64,000 nt of DNA, taken from NCBI GenBank assembly GCA_017472565.1, contig JAFUPY010000091.1, positions 1 through 64,000 on the forward strand, read 5' to 3'. The notes under the pieces were generated by a model. It worked only from the letters and a program-made list of their open reading frames with translations, did no database searches and had not been told where the DNA came from. Positions 41,399 to 50,503 of the stretch are shown here, piece by piece. Origin of the DNA: Eubacterium sp. (GTDB lineage Bacteria; Bacillota; Clostridia; Lachnospirales; Lachnospiraceae). Position 1 is the stretch's first letter. Each line of letters opens with the position of its first letter. A program made the position numbers and the translations under genes.

Positions 41399-42379
41399 TT
41401 AGTTGTTTGATGCATTACGATTTAATACCTGCTGTAATAATACCGCTGCAACGATGATTGCACCTTTTACAGCACCAACCAGGAATGCATTTACGCCAGC
41501 AAGGTTCATCAAGTTGTTGATAATACCTAATGTTAAGGTACCAAGCACTGTAAACCAGATTCTTCCTTTACCACCTGCCATGCTGGTTCCACCGATAACT
41601 GCCGCTGCGATGGCATCCATTTCGTATCCTGTTCCAGAAGAAGCAGAGTTGATACTTCCCAGTCGGGAACATTCTACAACAGAAGCAATTGTAATCAAAA
41701 CGGAACCCATCATATACGCTACGCATTTTACTTTTATCGGAGAGATAGATGCCAATTTTGTTGCTTTTTCATTGCTTCCCACTGCATAAATATGACGACC
41801 GATCGCGGTATGCTGCATGATAATCCATACAACAAAGGCACATGCAAACCAGATGATGATCGGCATTGGAATTACGCCAAAAAGCTTTGTTCCTGAAATT
41901 GCCAAAAATGCATCGTTGTGTTCCCCTTTTGACATCAGACCGCCACCATTCATCCAATACTGGGAAATGGAACGGTAGATGTTCATACTGCCCAGGGTTA
42001 CGATAAATGCCGGTATGGCAAATCTGGATACCAGCGCACCGGTACCAAGACCTAACAAAATTGCTATGCCTGCACCAACAACAACCGCCAAAACAACATT
42101 TTGTGTTGCATTAAATACGGTAACTATAATAATACCCTGAAATGCCAGCTGTGCACCAACAGACAGATCGATACCACTGGTAATAATAACTACCGTCATA
42201 CCCAACGCAATAATACCTACGATGGAGTTATTTCTTAAAATGTTAAGGATGTTGCCAAAGGAAAAGAACGTTGTTCCTTCCATAATGGTAGCAACAATCA
42301 AAAGTGCCACTACCGCAACAATTACACTATTATTGCTGATCCATCTTTTCCAATCAACTTTCTTGATCATATCACCCAT
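41399..42379 (-). CDS. Sugar ABC transporter permease (RbsC family)
   Basis: 326 residues with about eight to ten helices. Signature stretches include GMTVVIITSGIDLSVGA, GSMNIYRSISQYW and the EAA-like loop around AVIGGTSMAGGKGR. It forms the membrane channel with the ATPase encoded 22 bases upstream. The binding protein is at 44005. Sugar specificity is unknown. Confidence 0.92.
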   Translation of the reverse strand: MGDMIKKVDWKRWISNNSVIVAVVALLIVATIMEGTTFFSFGNILNILRNNSIVGIIALGMTVVIITSGIDLSVGAQLAFQGIIIVTVFNATQNVVLAVVVGAGIAILLGLGTGALVSRFAIPAFIVTLGSMNIYRSISQYWMNGGGLMSKGEHNDAFLAISGTKLFGVIPMPIIIWFACAFVVWIIMQHTAIGRHIYAVGSNEKATKLASISPIKVKCVAYMMGSVLITIASVVECSRLGSINSASSGTGYEMDAIAAAVIGGTSMAGGKGRIWFTVLGTLTLGIINNLMNLAGVNAFLVGAVKGAIIVAAVLLQQVLNRNASNN

Positions 42380-42401
42380 GTTTAATCCTCACTTCCTAAT
42401 A

Positions 42402-43895
42402 TTAAACCTTACCGCCTGTAGCAGCAATCATAATATTTGTTTCTGTTGCTTCATCACGATGGAATTCTTTTCGAACATCTCCATGGAACATGACATAGGT
42501 TCTGTCACATAACATAAGGATTTCTTTCGCTTCACTTGACAAAACAACAAATGTTACGCCTTTTGAAGCCAAGTTCATAATAATATTATAGATTTCAAGC
42601 TTAGCTCCTACGTCAACGCCCTGTGTCGGATTGTCTAAAATTACAATATCCGGATCAGAACTTAACGCTCTTGCAAGAATAACTTTCTGCTGATTTCCAC
42701 CAGAAAGACTTGTGATCAAATCCTTCGTATCAGCCACTTTAATATTAAGTTGCTTCTTGTAATCATCCATGATTTCTTTATCTTTTTTATGATCAATAAA
42801 CATGGCTTTTTTCAGTCGACTGATGATTGAAATCGTTACATTGGATCCTACACTAAGATCCTTAACAATACCGTTTTCTTTTCTGTTTCTAGGCAGATAG
42901 GAAATCTTTTTCCTGTGCGCTTTTAAAATGCTGTTCATATGACATTCTTCGCCCTTGATAAAGATCTTGCCGCTATAATGTTTATTGCATCCATACACGG
43001 TACTCATTAACTCATAACGACCATCACCCAGAAGTCCCGTGATACCAACGATTTCTCCTCTTCTTACTGTGAGATTTACATCCCTGAACTCGCCCGGTCT
43101 GGACAGATTTTCCAGTCTTAAAATTTCTTCGCCGATTTCACGTTCTTTATATATATCATCATACTTTAATTCTTTTCCAACCATATATGTTGCAAGAATA
43201 TCTTCCGTGATCTGTTCATCCACTTTTCCTGTACTTACAACATAACCATCTCTCATAACAGTATAACTGTCACAAATTTCTATTACCTCATTCAATTTGT
43301 GAGAGATAAAAACAAGACTTACCCCACTGTCTTTTAACCTTCTCATCAGTGTAAACACGTGATCGATTTCTTTGTTGGTAAGAGCCGTTGTAGGCTCATC
43401 CATAATAATTACTTTTGCATTTGCCATAAGTGCACGTGCAATTTCTATGATTTGTTTGTATGATGCATTCAGTTCAGAAACCAGGGTGCCAGGGTCCAGA
43501 TCCACTTCCATTGCATCCAGTGTTTCTTTTGCTTTTGCATACATTGCCTTTTTATCTAATCTTCCGTGTTTTTTTATTTCACAGCCCAAGAAAAGATTTT
43601 CAAATACATTCAAGTCATTGATCAATGCTAATTCCTGATGGATAAACGCAATATCAGAATTCATTTTCAGAGTCGTTCCATCTACCCGGTCTGTAACTCC
43701 ATTAACGGTCACTTCACCCTTGTTGCCCGGAATCACTCCCGCAAGAATATTCATCAACGTTGACTTACCTGTACCGTTCTCACCTAAAAGCGCATGGATG
43801 CTGCCTTTTTCCAGACTAAAATCCACGCCGTGAAGAACTTTATTTTTCCCGTAGGATTTTTCAATTCCTAACATCTGTACTACATAATCACTCAT
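42402..43895 (-). CDS. Sugar ABC transporter ATP-binding protein (RbsA family, two domains)
   Basis: 497 residues with two fused nucleotide-binding domains. Domain 1 has Walker A LLGENGTGKSTL (about 33-44) and IIMDEPTTAL. Domain 2 has the degenerate Walker A GLLGDGRYEL usual for RbsA, signature SLSGGNQQKV and VILDNPTQGVD. The signature of domain 1 is also unusual (ELNASYKQIIEIARAL). It powers sugar uptake with the adjacent permease. Confidence 0.94.
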   Translation of the reverse strand: MSDYVVQMLGIEKSYGKNKVLHGVDFSLEKGSIHALLGENGTGKSTLMNILAGVIPGNKGEVTVNGVTDRVDGTTLKMNSDIAFIHQELALINDLNVFENLFLGCEIKKHGRLDKKAMYAKAKETLDAMEVDLDPGTLVSELNASYKQIIEIARALMANAKVIIMDEPTTALTNKEIDHVFTLMRRLKDSGVSLVFISHKLNEVIEICDSYTVMRDGYVVSTGKVDEQITEDILATYMVGKELKYDDIYKEREIGEEILRLENLSRPGEFRDVNLTVRRGEIVGITGLLGDGRYELMSTVYGCNKHYSGKIFIKGEECHMNSILKAHRKKISYLPRNRKENGIVKDLSVGSNVTISIISRLKKAMFIDHKKDKEIMDDYKKQLNIKVADTKDLITSLSGGNQQKVILARALSSDPDIVILDNPTQGVDVGAKLEIYNIIMNLASKGVTFVVLSSEAKEILMLCDRTYVMFHGDVRKEFHRDEATETNIMIAATGGKV

Positions 43896-43920
43896 TCAGG
43901 CACCTCTGCTTTTTCTAAAA

Positions 43921-43950
43921 ACGCCTGAGATCTGGACAAATCTCAGGCGT
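43921..43950 (-). terminator. Intercistronic hairpin between binding protein and ATPase genes
   Basis: Perfect 11-bp stem ACGCCTGAGAT (43921-43931) / ATCTCAGGCGT (43940-43950), followed by TTTTT on the minus strand. A leaky terminator here would yield more binding protein than ATPase, a common arrangement in such operons. Confidence 0.75.
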
Positions 43951-44004
43951 TCATTCACTTTACATCATACGATGTTTCAAACAAATTCTACTTCTCTCAA
44001 ACAA

Positions 44005-44994
44005 TTAGTATGGAGAATTAGCATTCAGTTTCTCAGCTACGTTGTTTTTGTCAACGATTTCTGCATCCATGATAACTTCTTTTTCATAATCTGCGCCAGA
44101 TTCGATTGTAACTGCTAATTCGATAGCATCACCGATCATAGCTGGGCTGTATGTAGCTGTGAAGCAGTTGATATCTTCTTCCTGGATCTTAGCGTACCAT
44201 GCCTGAGCACCGCCACCACCAGAGATGTACTGAATATCAGTTCTGCCAGCTTCTTTGATAGCCTGTAATACACCTAATGAAGGTTCATCATCGATTGAGA
44301 ATACAGCATCGATATGTTCATTTGCTGTTAACATATCTGTTGCCATTGTTAAACCAGCTTCCTGTGTAAATGCTTCTGCAGTTACATCAACCAGTTTGAT
44401 GTTTGGATAGCTTGCTGCCATTTCAGCTTTGAATGCTTCTGTTCTTTCTACAGATACAGAACCTAAAGATGGAGCTGTCATAACTGCTACTACACCTTCG
44501 CCGCCAAGCGCATCACCGATGTATTTCGCACCATTTGTACCGATACCTGGGTTGTCACCAGCAAGGTAAGCTGTGTAATCGCCATTTACTTTTCTGTCGA
44601 ATACTACAAGATTGATGCCTGCATCGTAGATTTTCTGAGCTGCTACGGAAACTTCATCGTTGTGTGGAAGTAATACGATAGATGTACATCCCAATGCGAT
44701 TAATTCTTCGATGTCGTTTGCCTGATCGTTAACGTTTTCAGATGTTAAGAGTTTGTAATCTTCACCTTCAACCCAACCGAGTTCGTTAGCTTTTTCCTGT
44801 GCATAGAATGCAATACCTGCTGTCCAACCATGGTCTGCACCTGGTACACAGATACCGATTAAGCTTTCACTACCGCCTGCCTGTTCTGTTCCTGCGGATG
44901 ATCCTGGTGTTGGTGCTGGTTCCTGAGCGCCACATGCTGCAAGACCGCATACCATAGCTGCTGCAAGGATAATACCTAACAATTTCTTTTTCAT
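44005..44994 (-). CDS. Sugar-binding lipoprotein (periplasmic-binding-protein type 4, RbsB family)
   Basis: 329 residues. Signal peptide with lipobox CGLAACG (lipidated Cys21) and a low-complexity linker (APTPGSSAGTEQAGG). The mature part is the two-lobed RbsB-type fold (LIGICVPGADHGWTAG, VVFDRKVNGDYTAYLAGDN, VFSIDDEPSLGVLQA). It delivers sugar to the permease from the outer face of the membrane. It is transcribed after the flavoprotein gene and before the ATPase. Confidence 0.93.
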   Translation of the reverse strand: MKKKLLGIILAAAMVCGLAACGAQEPAPTPGSSAGTEQAGGSESLIGICVPGADHGWTAGIAFYAQEKANELGWVEGEDYKLLTSENVNDQANDIEELIALGCTSIVLLPHNDEVSVAAQKIYDAGINLVVFDRKVNGDYTAYLAGDNPGIGTNGAKYIGDALGGEGVVAVMTAPSLGSVSVERTEAFKAEMAASYPNIKLVDVTAEAFTQEAGLTMATDMLTANEHIDAVFSIDDEPSLGVLQAIKEAGRTDIQYISGGGGAQAWYAKIQEEDINCFTATYSPAMIGDAIELAVTIESGADYEKEVIMDAEIVDKNNVAEKLNANSPY

Positions 44995-45042
44995 AGTTTT
45001 TGCCTCCTCATTATTATTTTATTACATTAACACACTCACTTC

Positions 45043-46284
45043 TTAAGTATGTTTCTGCTTTAAGAAACCTTTTTCTTTTCTTGTTTTCACAAGTTCTTCA
45101 TGTGCCCATTTTTCATGAACAACACAGCCAACTTTGCTCTGCTGAATCAGTAATTCCAGACATTTATCGCAAAGCATGCAGTATTTGATTTCGTCTTCTT
45201 TGCCTTCTGCCAATTTCTTTGGAAGATATGGGTCTGCAAATGACTGACGACCAAGAGCGATCATATCGCAAACATCATTTTCAAGACACCATGCACCATA
45301 GTTCAGCAGATTGCTTTCTTCTTCTGTTACTGCACATAAGCCGTTCTTACCATTTCTAAATGGAGAGAAGTTGGAACCAATGATTACTGTTTCAGGTTTC
45401 ACTGCTTTTTTGAATTCTTTTGCCCAGTACTGATGCATGTAAGCATAGTATGGAATATTCTTGTCCACCTGTGTCAGGCTGACCGTAATAGAAGGACTGC
45501 CTGCAGACTGTACAATGTAGCTTGCTCCTCTTTCTTCCAATCCCTGGATCAACTTGATCGGTTCTGTCAGATCCATGATCGGGGAACCAGGACCTTCTGT
45601 ACCAAATCCACCCGGAAAGCCTTCCCATGCAGATACTTTGGAACCGATCAGGAAATTCTTATCTGGAATTTCTTTTCGGATTCTTTCCATTAATTCATAT
45701 GGGAATCTTGTTCTGTTCTCCCAGCTTCCGCCATATTTCCAGTCTCTGTTGTTATGTGGACGGATCATCTGGCTGCCAAGATATCCATGACATAATTTTA
45801 AATCAATACCATCTGCGCCAGCATTGTAAGCAATCTTAGCTGCTGTCACATAAGAATCCATGATTCTGTCTACATCATCCTCAGTTAAAAGGTCTCCACC
45901 ATATCCAGGAAGTGGATTAGGGGTTACTCTTCTTGAGAAATTTGGATTGGAAATTTCTCCAGAATGTGTTAACTGGAACACAAACAGTGTATCTGGATTC
46001 GCCTCATGAACTCTTTCAACAAACTTTGTCAAAGGCTTCTCGTTCTGTGGCATGATTGCTAACTGGTTGTCTCTGGCACGACTTTCTCTTGTAACAGTAA
46101 TCGCTTCAAGAGTGATCATGCCTGCGCCACCTCTTGCCAGCTCACAGTATCTCTCTGTGGTCTGTTCAGATGGGTTACCGGTTTCATCTTCCATATTACA
46201 TTCCATAGCCTGAATAAAGAATCTATTCGGTGCTACGCGAGGTCCGACTTTGATTGGCTGTAAAAGCGTATCTTTGTAACTCAT
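45043..46284 (-). CDS. NADH:flavin oxidoreductase / Old Yellow Enzyme family with Fe-S cysteines
   Basis: 413 residues. An FMN-binding TIM barrel (OYE family) with FQLTHSGE, the substrate-site region LCHGYLGSQ and IALGRQSFADP. After the barrel, Cys369, Cys372, Cys375 and Cys387 resemble the [4Fe-4S] motif of 2,4-dienoyl-CoA reductase-type enzymes, but the C-terminal FAD/NAD domain of those enzymes is absent. Such enzymes reduce activated C=C bonds. Start ATG 46284 has AGGAGG; the frame to 46347 crosses the promoter. As first gene of a sugar import operon it is unusual and may act on an unsaturated sugar or a co-imported aglycone (inference). Confidence 0.88.
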   Translation of the reverse strand: MSYKDTLLQPIKVGPRVAPNRFFIQAMECNMEDETGNPSEQTTERYCELARGGAGMITLEAITVTRESRARDNQLAIMPQNEKPLTKFVERVHEANPDTLFVFQLTHSGEISNPNFSRRVTPNPLPGYGGDLLTEDDVDRIMDSYVTAAKIAYNAGADGIDLKLCHGYLGSQMIRPHNNRDWKYGGSWENRTRFPYELMERIRKEIPDKNFLIGSKVSAWEGFPGGFGTEGPGSPIMDLTEPIKLIQGLEERGASYIVQSAGSPSITVSLTQVDKNIPYYAYMHQYWAKEFKKAVKPETVIIGSNFSPFRNGKNGLCAVTEEESNLLNYGAWCLENDVCDMIALGRQSFADPYLPKKLAEGKEDEIKYCMLCDKCLELLIQQSKVGCVVHEKWAHEELVKTRKEKGFLKQKHT

Positions 46285-46301
46285 GCAAATACCTCCTATA
46301 A

Positions 46302-46474
46302 ATTCATGACCGTATTTTACCATATCAACATTGTATTTACAATACACTTTCTTAATTCTTGTTATTTTTTAGACAAGTTGCACAAAAAACACCTTGTTTT
46401 TTCGTGTCACTTCCACCGAAACAAAAATCTATGTTGTGTTTATGACCGTTTTGTGGTAAAATTCGGTCATGAAT
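46302..46474. promoter_or_regulatory. Mirrored divergent promoters with shared operator motif
   Basis: Leftward promoter: TTGTAA (46337-46342), 17 bases, extended -10 TGGTAAAAT (hexamer 46314-46319). Rightward promoter: TTGTGT (46434-46439), 17 bases, extended -10 TGGTAAAAT (hexamer 46457-46462). Each -10 is followed by the same sequence, (A/T)CGGTCATGAAT, overlapping the start of transcription, so the two form a long inverted repeat. On the right ATGACCG (46442-46448) also faces CGGTCAT (46464-46470) across the -10. The DeoR protein at 48211 is the likely repressor of both. Confidence 0.7.
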
Positions 46475-46521
46475 ATGATTGTGTATTTCTATGGCAATTA
46501 ATCAGGAAAGGAGGAACAAAA

Positions 46522-47457
46522 ATGATACATACAGTTACATTAAATCCCGCCATTGATAAGCTTTTATTTCTGGACGAATTCAAGAAAAATATTACGAATC
46601 GCTTATCTTCTGTGGATGACTCCATTGGCGGAAAAGGCACGCATGTTTCCATCAATCTCTCTTCCTTAGGAGAAAAAAACAATGCATATGGAATCGCCCA
46701 TGGCAAAACCGGCAAGCAGATCATTTCCATGTTAGAAGCCCACGCAAACATCGATGTAAAGTTTATCTACAAAGATTCACCAGAAAGTCGCACTAACTTC
46801 TTATTAGTAGAAGATACCGGTGACTGCTGTGTGCTTGCTTCACGGGGCGTTACCGTTACAAAAGAAAACATGGATGAATTTTTGGAAGTGCTCAAAGCAA
46901 ATCTGAACAAAGGCGATGCACTTGTTCTTTCCGGTGATACCAGTAACTGCTACGACTCTCGCGTCTATAATCTTATGCTGAAAGAATTAAGCGATCTGAA
47001 TCTGAAGATTTACCTGGACGCAAGCGGAGCTACACTCATCGACTGTTTGAGTGCATCTCCATACCTCATCAAACCAAACCAGGATGAATTGTCTCAAATC
47101 TGCGGGCACGACATCGAAACAGAAGAAGAAATCATTGCCGCAATTGAGTCTCTCTCTTCCTACAACATTGATATTATTGCAGTTTCACTGGGAGGCGATG
47201 GTTCAATCATCAAAACACCTGAAGGTATTTATCGTGTGAAATCGCCAGCGGTAACTGTCAAAAACACCATTGGATGCGGTGACTGTTTCCTTTCCGGATT
47301 AATTTATGGTCTTGAGCACGACAAACCAATTGAAGAGACTCTTATACTTGCAACCGCCATTTCATCTGCAACTGCAGAGTCCGTTTATTCCATTGGATTT
47401 GATATGGACCGGGCAAAAGAATTAATGCCGCTGGTTGGCATCAGCAAAATCAAATAA
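46522..47457 (+). CDS. PfkB-family sugar-phosphate kinase (1-phosphofructokinase / tagatose-6-phosphate kinase type)
   Basis: 311 residues. It begins MIHTVTLNPAIDK, the FruK/LacC signature, with SIGGKGTHVS near residue 35. The C-terminal anion-hole motif reads GCGDCFLSG where most members have GAGDSF. It should phosphorylate a ketose phosphate. Start ATG 46522 has AAAGGAGG. It is the first gene of the rightward half of the sugar regulon, 47 bases before the aldolase. Confidence 0.9.
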   Translation: MIHTVTLNPAIDKLLFLDEFKKNITNRLSSVDDSIGGKGTHVSINLSSLGEKNNAYGIAHGKTGKQIISMLEAHANIDVKFIYKDSPESRTNFLLVEDTGDCCVLASRGVTVTKENMDEFLEVLKANLNKGDALVLSGDTSNCYDSRVYNLMLKELSDLNLKIYLDASGATLIDCLSASPYLIKPNQDELSQICGHDIETEEEIIAAIESLSSYNIDIIAVSLGGDGSIIKTPEGIYRVKSPAVTVKNTIGCGDCFLSGLIYGLEHDKPIEETLILATAISSATAESVYSIGFDMDRAKELMPLVGISKIK

Positions 47458-47504
47458 ATTTACAAACAAAATAAGAAAATGTATAATAGAAAGAAGGTAA
47501 TTTT

Positions 47505-48125
47505 ATGAGCAATCTCTCCTATATGGAAATGAGACAGGAAATGTGCAAAGTAGCAAAATTAATGTGGGATCGCCGTCTCACAAATGCTGCTGGCGGAAAC
47601 TTTGCTGTTCGTGTGGATGAGAACAGAATCCTCATCTCACCTTCACTCATGTCCGAAATCAAACATTGCGAACTTCAGCCTGAAGATTTTCTTCTGATCG
47701 ACTATGATCAGAATATCATCGAAGGTACTGGAAAGCTCTCACGTGAAAGTCTGATGCACTGCCTGATCTTGAGAAACTTCAAAGAAATCGAGTGCACCAT
47801 TCATGCGCATCCATTCTACTGCATGCCATTTGTAGCAAACGCAAAACCAATTCCTAACGTTACAGAAGCTACCATGGGCCGCGGATATGTGGAATGTATT
47901 GAATTCACAAAAGCATACACAAGTGACTTGCATCACAATGTATACCAGTATTTTGAAGACCGTCGTGAACTTGCAGAGAAAAAACCGATTGCATGCATTA
48001 TGCCTATGCATGGTGTGGTTGTTTCCGGTCCTAGCATCTATCTGACATACAGTATGTTAGAGAGAATCGAATGCGACGCATTCTGCAACCTTATGAAGGG
48101 CGCCGTAGACGCCGTTCAGTTATAA
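47505..48125 (+). CDS. Class II (Zn-dependent) aldolase, FucA/AraD family
   Basis: 206 residues. Metal ligands are His100 and His102 (IHAHP) and His168 (MPMHGVV), and AAGGNFAVR is the phosphate-binding loop. Members cleave ketose-1-phosphates such as fuculose- or rhamnulose-1-phosphate to dihydroxyacetone phosphate and an aldehyde, or epimerise ribulose-5-phosphate. The kinase encoded at 49009 fits a 1-phosphate substrate. Confidence 0.9.
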   Translation: MSNLSYMEMRQEMCKVAKLMWDRRLTNAAGGNFAVRVDENRILISPSLMSEIKHCELQPEDFLLIDYDQNIIEGTGKLSRESLMHCLILRNFKEIECTIHAHPFYCMPFVANAKPIPNVTEATMGRGYVECIEFTKAYTSDLHHNVYQYFEDRRELAEKKPIACIMPMHGVVVSGPSIYLTYSMLERIECDAFCNLMKGAVDAVQL

Positions 48126-48210
48126 TACCCCTCATTTTCCAACCGAGATATGCTGATATATGAAAAAACTATCATCCAACGGATGAAATATAAAAGCAAA
48201 GGTGAATCAT

Positions 48211-48996
48211 ATGTATATCGAAGAAAGACGCAAAAAAATATTGGATATACTCAATAACACAGGTCGTGTTGATGTATCTCAGTTAGCAGAGGAGTTTGGT
48301 ATCTCCAAAGAAACAATCCGCAGAGATTTAAGAGCCCTGGAAGAAACCCGCCAATTGCTCCGCACACACGGCGGTGCACTGGTACAGCCTTCCTCTTCTG
48401 ATTATTCCGAATACAGCGAGCTGCCGGCAAACATCCGAAGCACACTCAATATGGACAGCAAAAAGGTCATCTGCCGTTTGGCTGCCAGCAAGATTCAGGA
48501 CGGAGATACGATTTTCGTAGACAACAGCACCACTTGTATTTATCTGTGTCAATATCTCCCAAGAGATAAACAGATAACTATTTTGACGAATTCCATTCCG
48601 TTCCTCAATGAGTGCGCCAAAATTTCGAATCCAAAACTCACCGTTATTTGCTTAGGCGGCATCTTAAAGCCATCCAACCTTTCCCTGTATGGTACGATTA
48701 CCATGCAGAATAGTATGGAATACTTCCCAAGCAAAGCTTTTATCTCTTGTACTGGCATCATTTCCTCTACCCAGATCACAGACTTTGGCGTACAGGAAAT
48801 CGACGTAAAACGTTCCTTTTTACGCAGTTCAAAAGAAGTTTTTTTACTTGCAGACCACTCCAAATTCAGACCTGCAGGACAGGTATATTTGGGAACACTC
48901 TCCGATATCGACTATCTCATTACAGATAAGTATGCTGATTTTTCCAGTCTGGACTTATCTGATGAATTTAAGGAAAAAATATTAATCGCGCGGTAG
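48211..48996 (+). CDS. DeoR-family transcriptional repressor
   Basis: 261 residues. N-terminal DeoR helix-turn-helix (RVDVSQLAEEFGISKETIRRD, here cited by its key part EFGISKETIRRD) and a C-terminal sugar-phosphate-sensing domain (ISKxTIRRDL hinge, DGDTIFVDNSTTC, LADHSKF). ATG 48211 follows AAAGGTG; an upstream GTG is a poorer start. It is likely the repressor of the mirrored promoters at 46302-46474, released by a phosphorylated intermediate of the pathway. The family call is seen; the target is inferred. Confidence 0.92.
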   Translation: MYIEERRKKILDILNNTGRVDVSQLAEEFGISKETIRRDLRALEETRQLLRTHGGALVQPSSSDYSEYSELPANIRSTLNMDSKKVICRLAASKIQDGDTIFVDNSTTCIYLCQYLPRDKQITILTNSIPFLNECAKISNPKLTVICLGGILKPSNLSLYGTITMQNSMEYFPSKAFISCTGIISSTQITDFGVQEIDVKRSFLRSSKEVFLLADHSKFRPAGQVYLGTLSDIDYLITDKYADFSSLDLSDEFKEKILIAR

Positions 48997-49008
48997 CGGG
49001 AGGATTCT

Positions 49009-50484
49009 ATGAAAAACATAATCGCATTTGACCTGGGGGGAAGCGGCGGAAAGCTTTTCCTTGGTCAGTATGAGAATGGTAAGCTTCATATAGAAACCAT
49101 TCATCGTTTTGAACACGCAGCCATCTCTGTCAATGGTAATTTATATTGGGATATCCTTAGAATTTACCAGGAGATGTGCACCGGCATCAAAAAGGCTGTA
49201 GTATGTTCCGGCGATGACATTGCTTCTCTGGGAATCGACAGTTTCTGCAATGATTTTGCGTTGGTGACACCAGAAGGTGAGCTGCTGACACAGATGCACA
49301 GCTATCGAGATCCCAGAACCGTTACTTTAAAAAATGAATTATATAACATCATGTCGCCAGAAGCACTTTATCGCATCAACGGCAATCAAAACGCTCCGTT
49401 CAACACGTTGATGCAGCTTGGCGCAATGATGCTTCAAAATCAGGGGTATCTATTAAAAAATAACAAGCTGGTTTTTCTTCCAGACTTATTGATTTATTTT
49501 TTATCTGGAAACATGTTTACAGAATACACACTTGCTTCTGTAAGCCAAATGTACGATTACCGTCTCCAGGACTGGAGTCATGAAATCGTAAACAACTATC
49601 TCATTCCTTTGGATACGTTTGCGCCAATCGTAGCGCCTGGCACCATCAACTGTCAGACAAACGAAGCCGCAAATGCCGCACTTTTGACCAAAGGATTTTC
49701 TATTGTAAACGTCTGCGAGCACGATACCGCATCCGCATTCCTTGCTTCCATCGCAGAGGGTACTTCTGCCCTGATCAGCTGTGGAACCTGGGCTTTGGTA
49801 GGCGTGGAAACAGACGAACCTATCATTACTGACTACGGCTATCAATATAATATTGCAAATGAGGGCGGTTATCCAAACGGTCACCACCGCATCTTAAAAA
49901 ATGTAATGGGCACATGGATCATTCAGGAAATCCGTGCCGATTACAGAACACAGGGCATCGAATACAACTTTGGCGATTTGGAAGCAATGGCATCCGAAGC
50001 CGTTCCCTTTGCGTATCTCATCGACGTGGATGATGATGCATTTTATGCGCCCGGCAATATGATCCAGCGCATCCAGGCATACTGCGACCATTATTATGGA
50101 AGCCATCCTGTAACACCCGGCGAACTGATTCGCTGCGTGAACGAAAGTCTTGCAATGAAATATCGCTGGAACCTGGAAAAACTCCAGACGCTCACTGACC
50201 TTACAATAGAAAACATCAATGTACTTGGCGGCGGTTCACAGAGTGCACTTATGTGCCAATTCACCGCGAATGCAACCGGCCTTCCTGTTATCGCAGGACC
50301 TGTGGAAGCAACCGCGCTTGGCAACATGATCGTTCAGTTAACTGCATTAAACGAAATTACCGGAATTGAAGAAGGCAGACAGATCCTTCGTGATTCCATC
50401 GTGTTCAAATCCTATGTTCCCAAAGACAGCGAACGTTGGAATGCTGAGTATGAAACATTCGTAACAAGATTTCAGTTAACCTAA
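49009..50484 (+). CDS. FGGY-family sugar kinase, rhamnulokinase-like
   Basis: 491 residues. It follows RhaB in layout: AFDLGGSGGKLF (ATP-binding loop 1), IHRFEHAAISVNGNLYWD, GIDSFCNDFAL with catalytic Asp in the N-lobe, and the C-terminal NVLGGGSQSALMCQFTA and PVIAGPVEATALGN. Substrates of relatives are rhamnulose, fuculose or xylulose. It begins 13 bases after the DeoR gene. The product would be a ketose-1-phosphate for the adjacent aldolase. Confidence 0.9.
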   Translation: MKNIIAFDLGGSGGKLFLGQYENGKLHIETIHRFEHAAISVNGNLYWDILRIYQEMCTGIKKAVVCSGDDIASLGIDSFCNDFALVTPEGELLTQMHSYRDPRTVTLKNELYNIMSPEALYRINGNQNAPFNTLMQLGAMMLQNQGYLLKNNKLVFLPDLLIYFLSGNMFTEYTLASVSQMYDYRLQDWSHEIVNNYLIPLDTFAPIVAPGTINCQTNEAANAALLTKGFSIVNVCEHDTASAFLASIAEGTSALISCGTWALVGVETDEPIITDYGYQYNIANEGGYPNGHHRILKNVMGTWIIQEIRADYRTQGIEYNFGDLEAMASEAVPFAYLIDVDDDAFYAPGNMIQRIQAYCDHYYGSHPVTPGELIRCVNESLAMKYRWNLEKLQTLTDLTIENINVLGGGSQSALMCQFTANATGLPVIAGPVEATALGNMIVQLTALNEITGIEEGRQILRDSIVFKSYVPKDSERWNAEYETFVTRFQLT

Positions 50485-50503
50485 AAGAAAGAGGAATTCA
50501 TGT

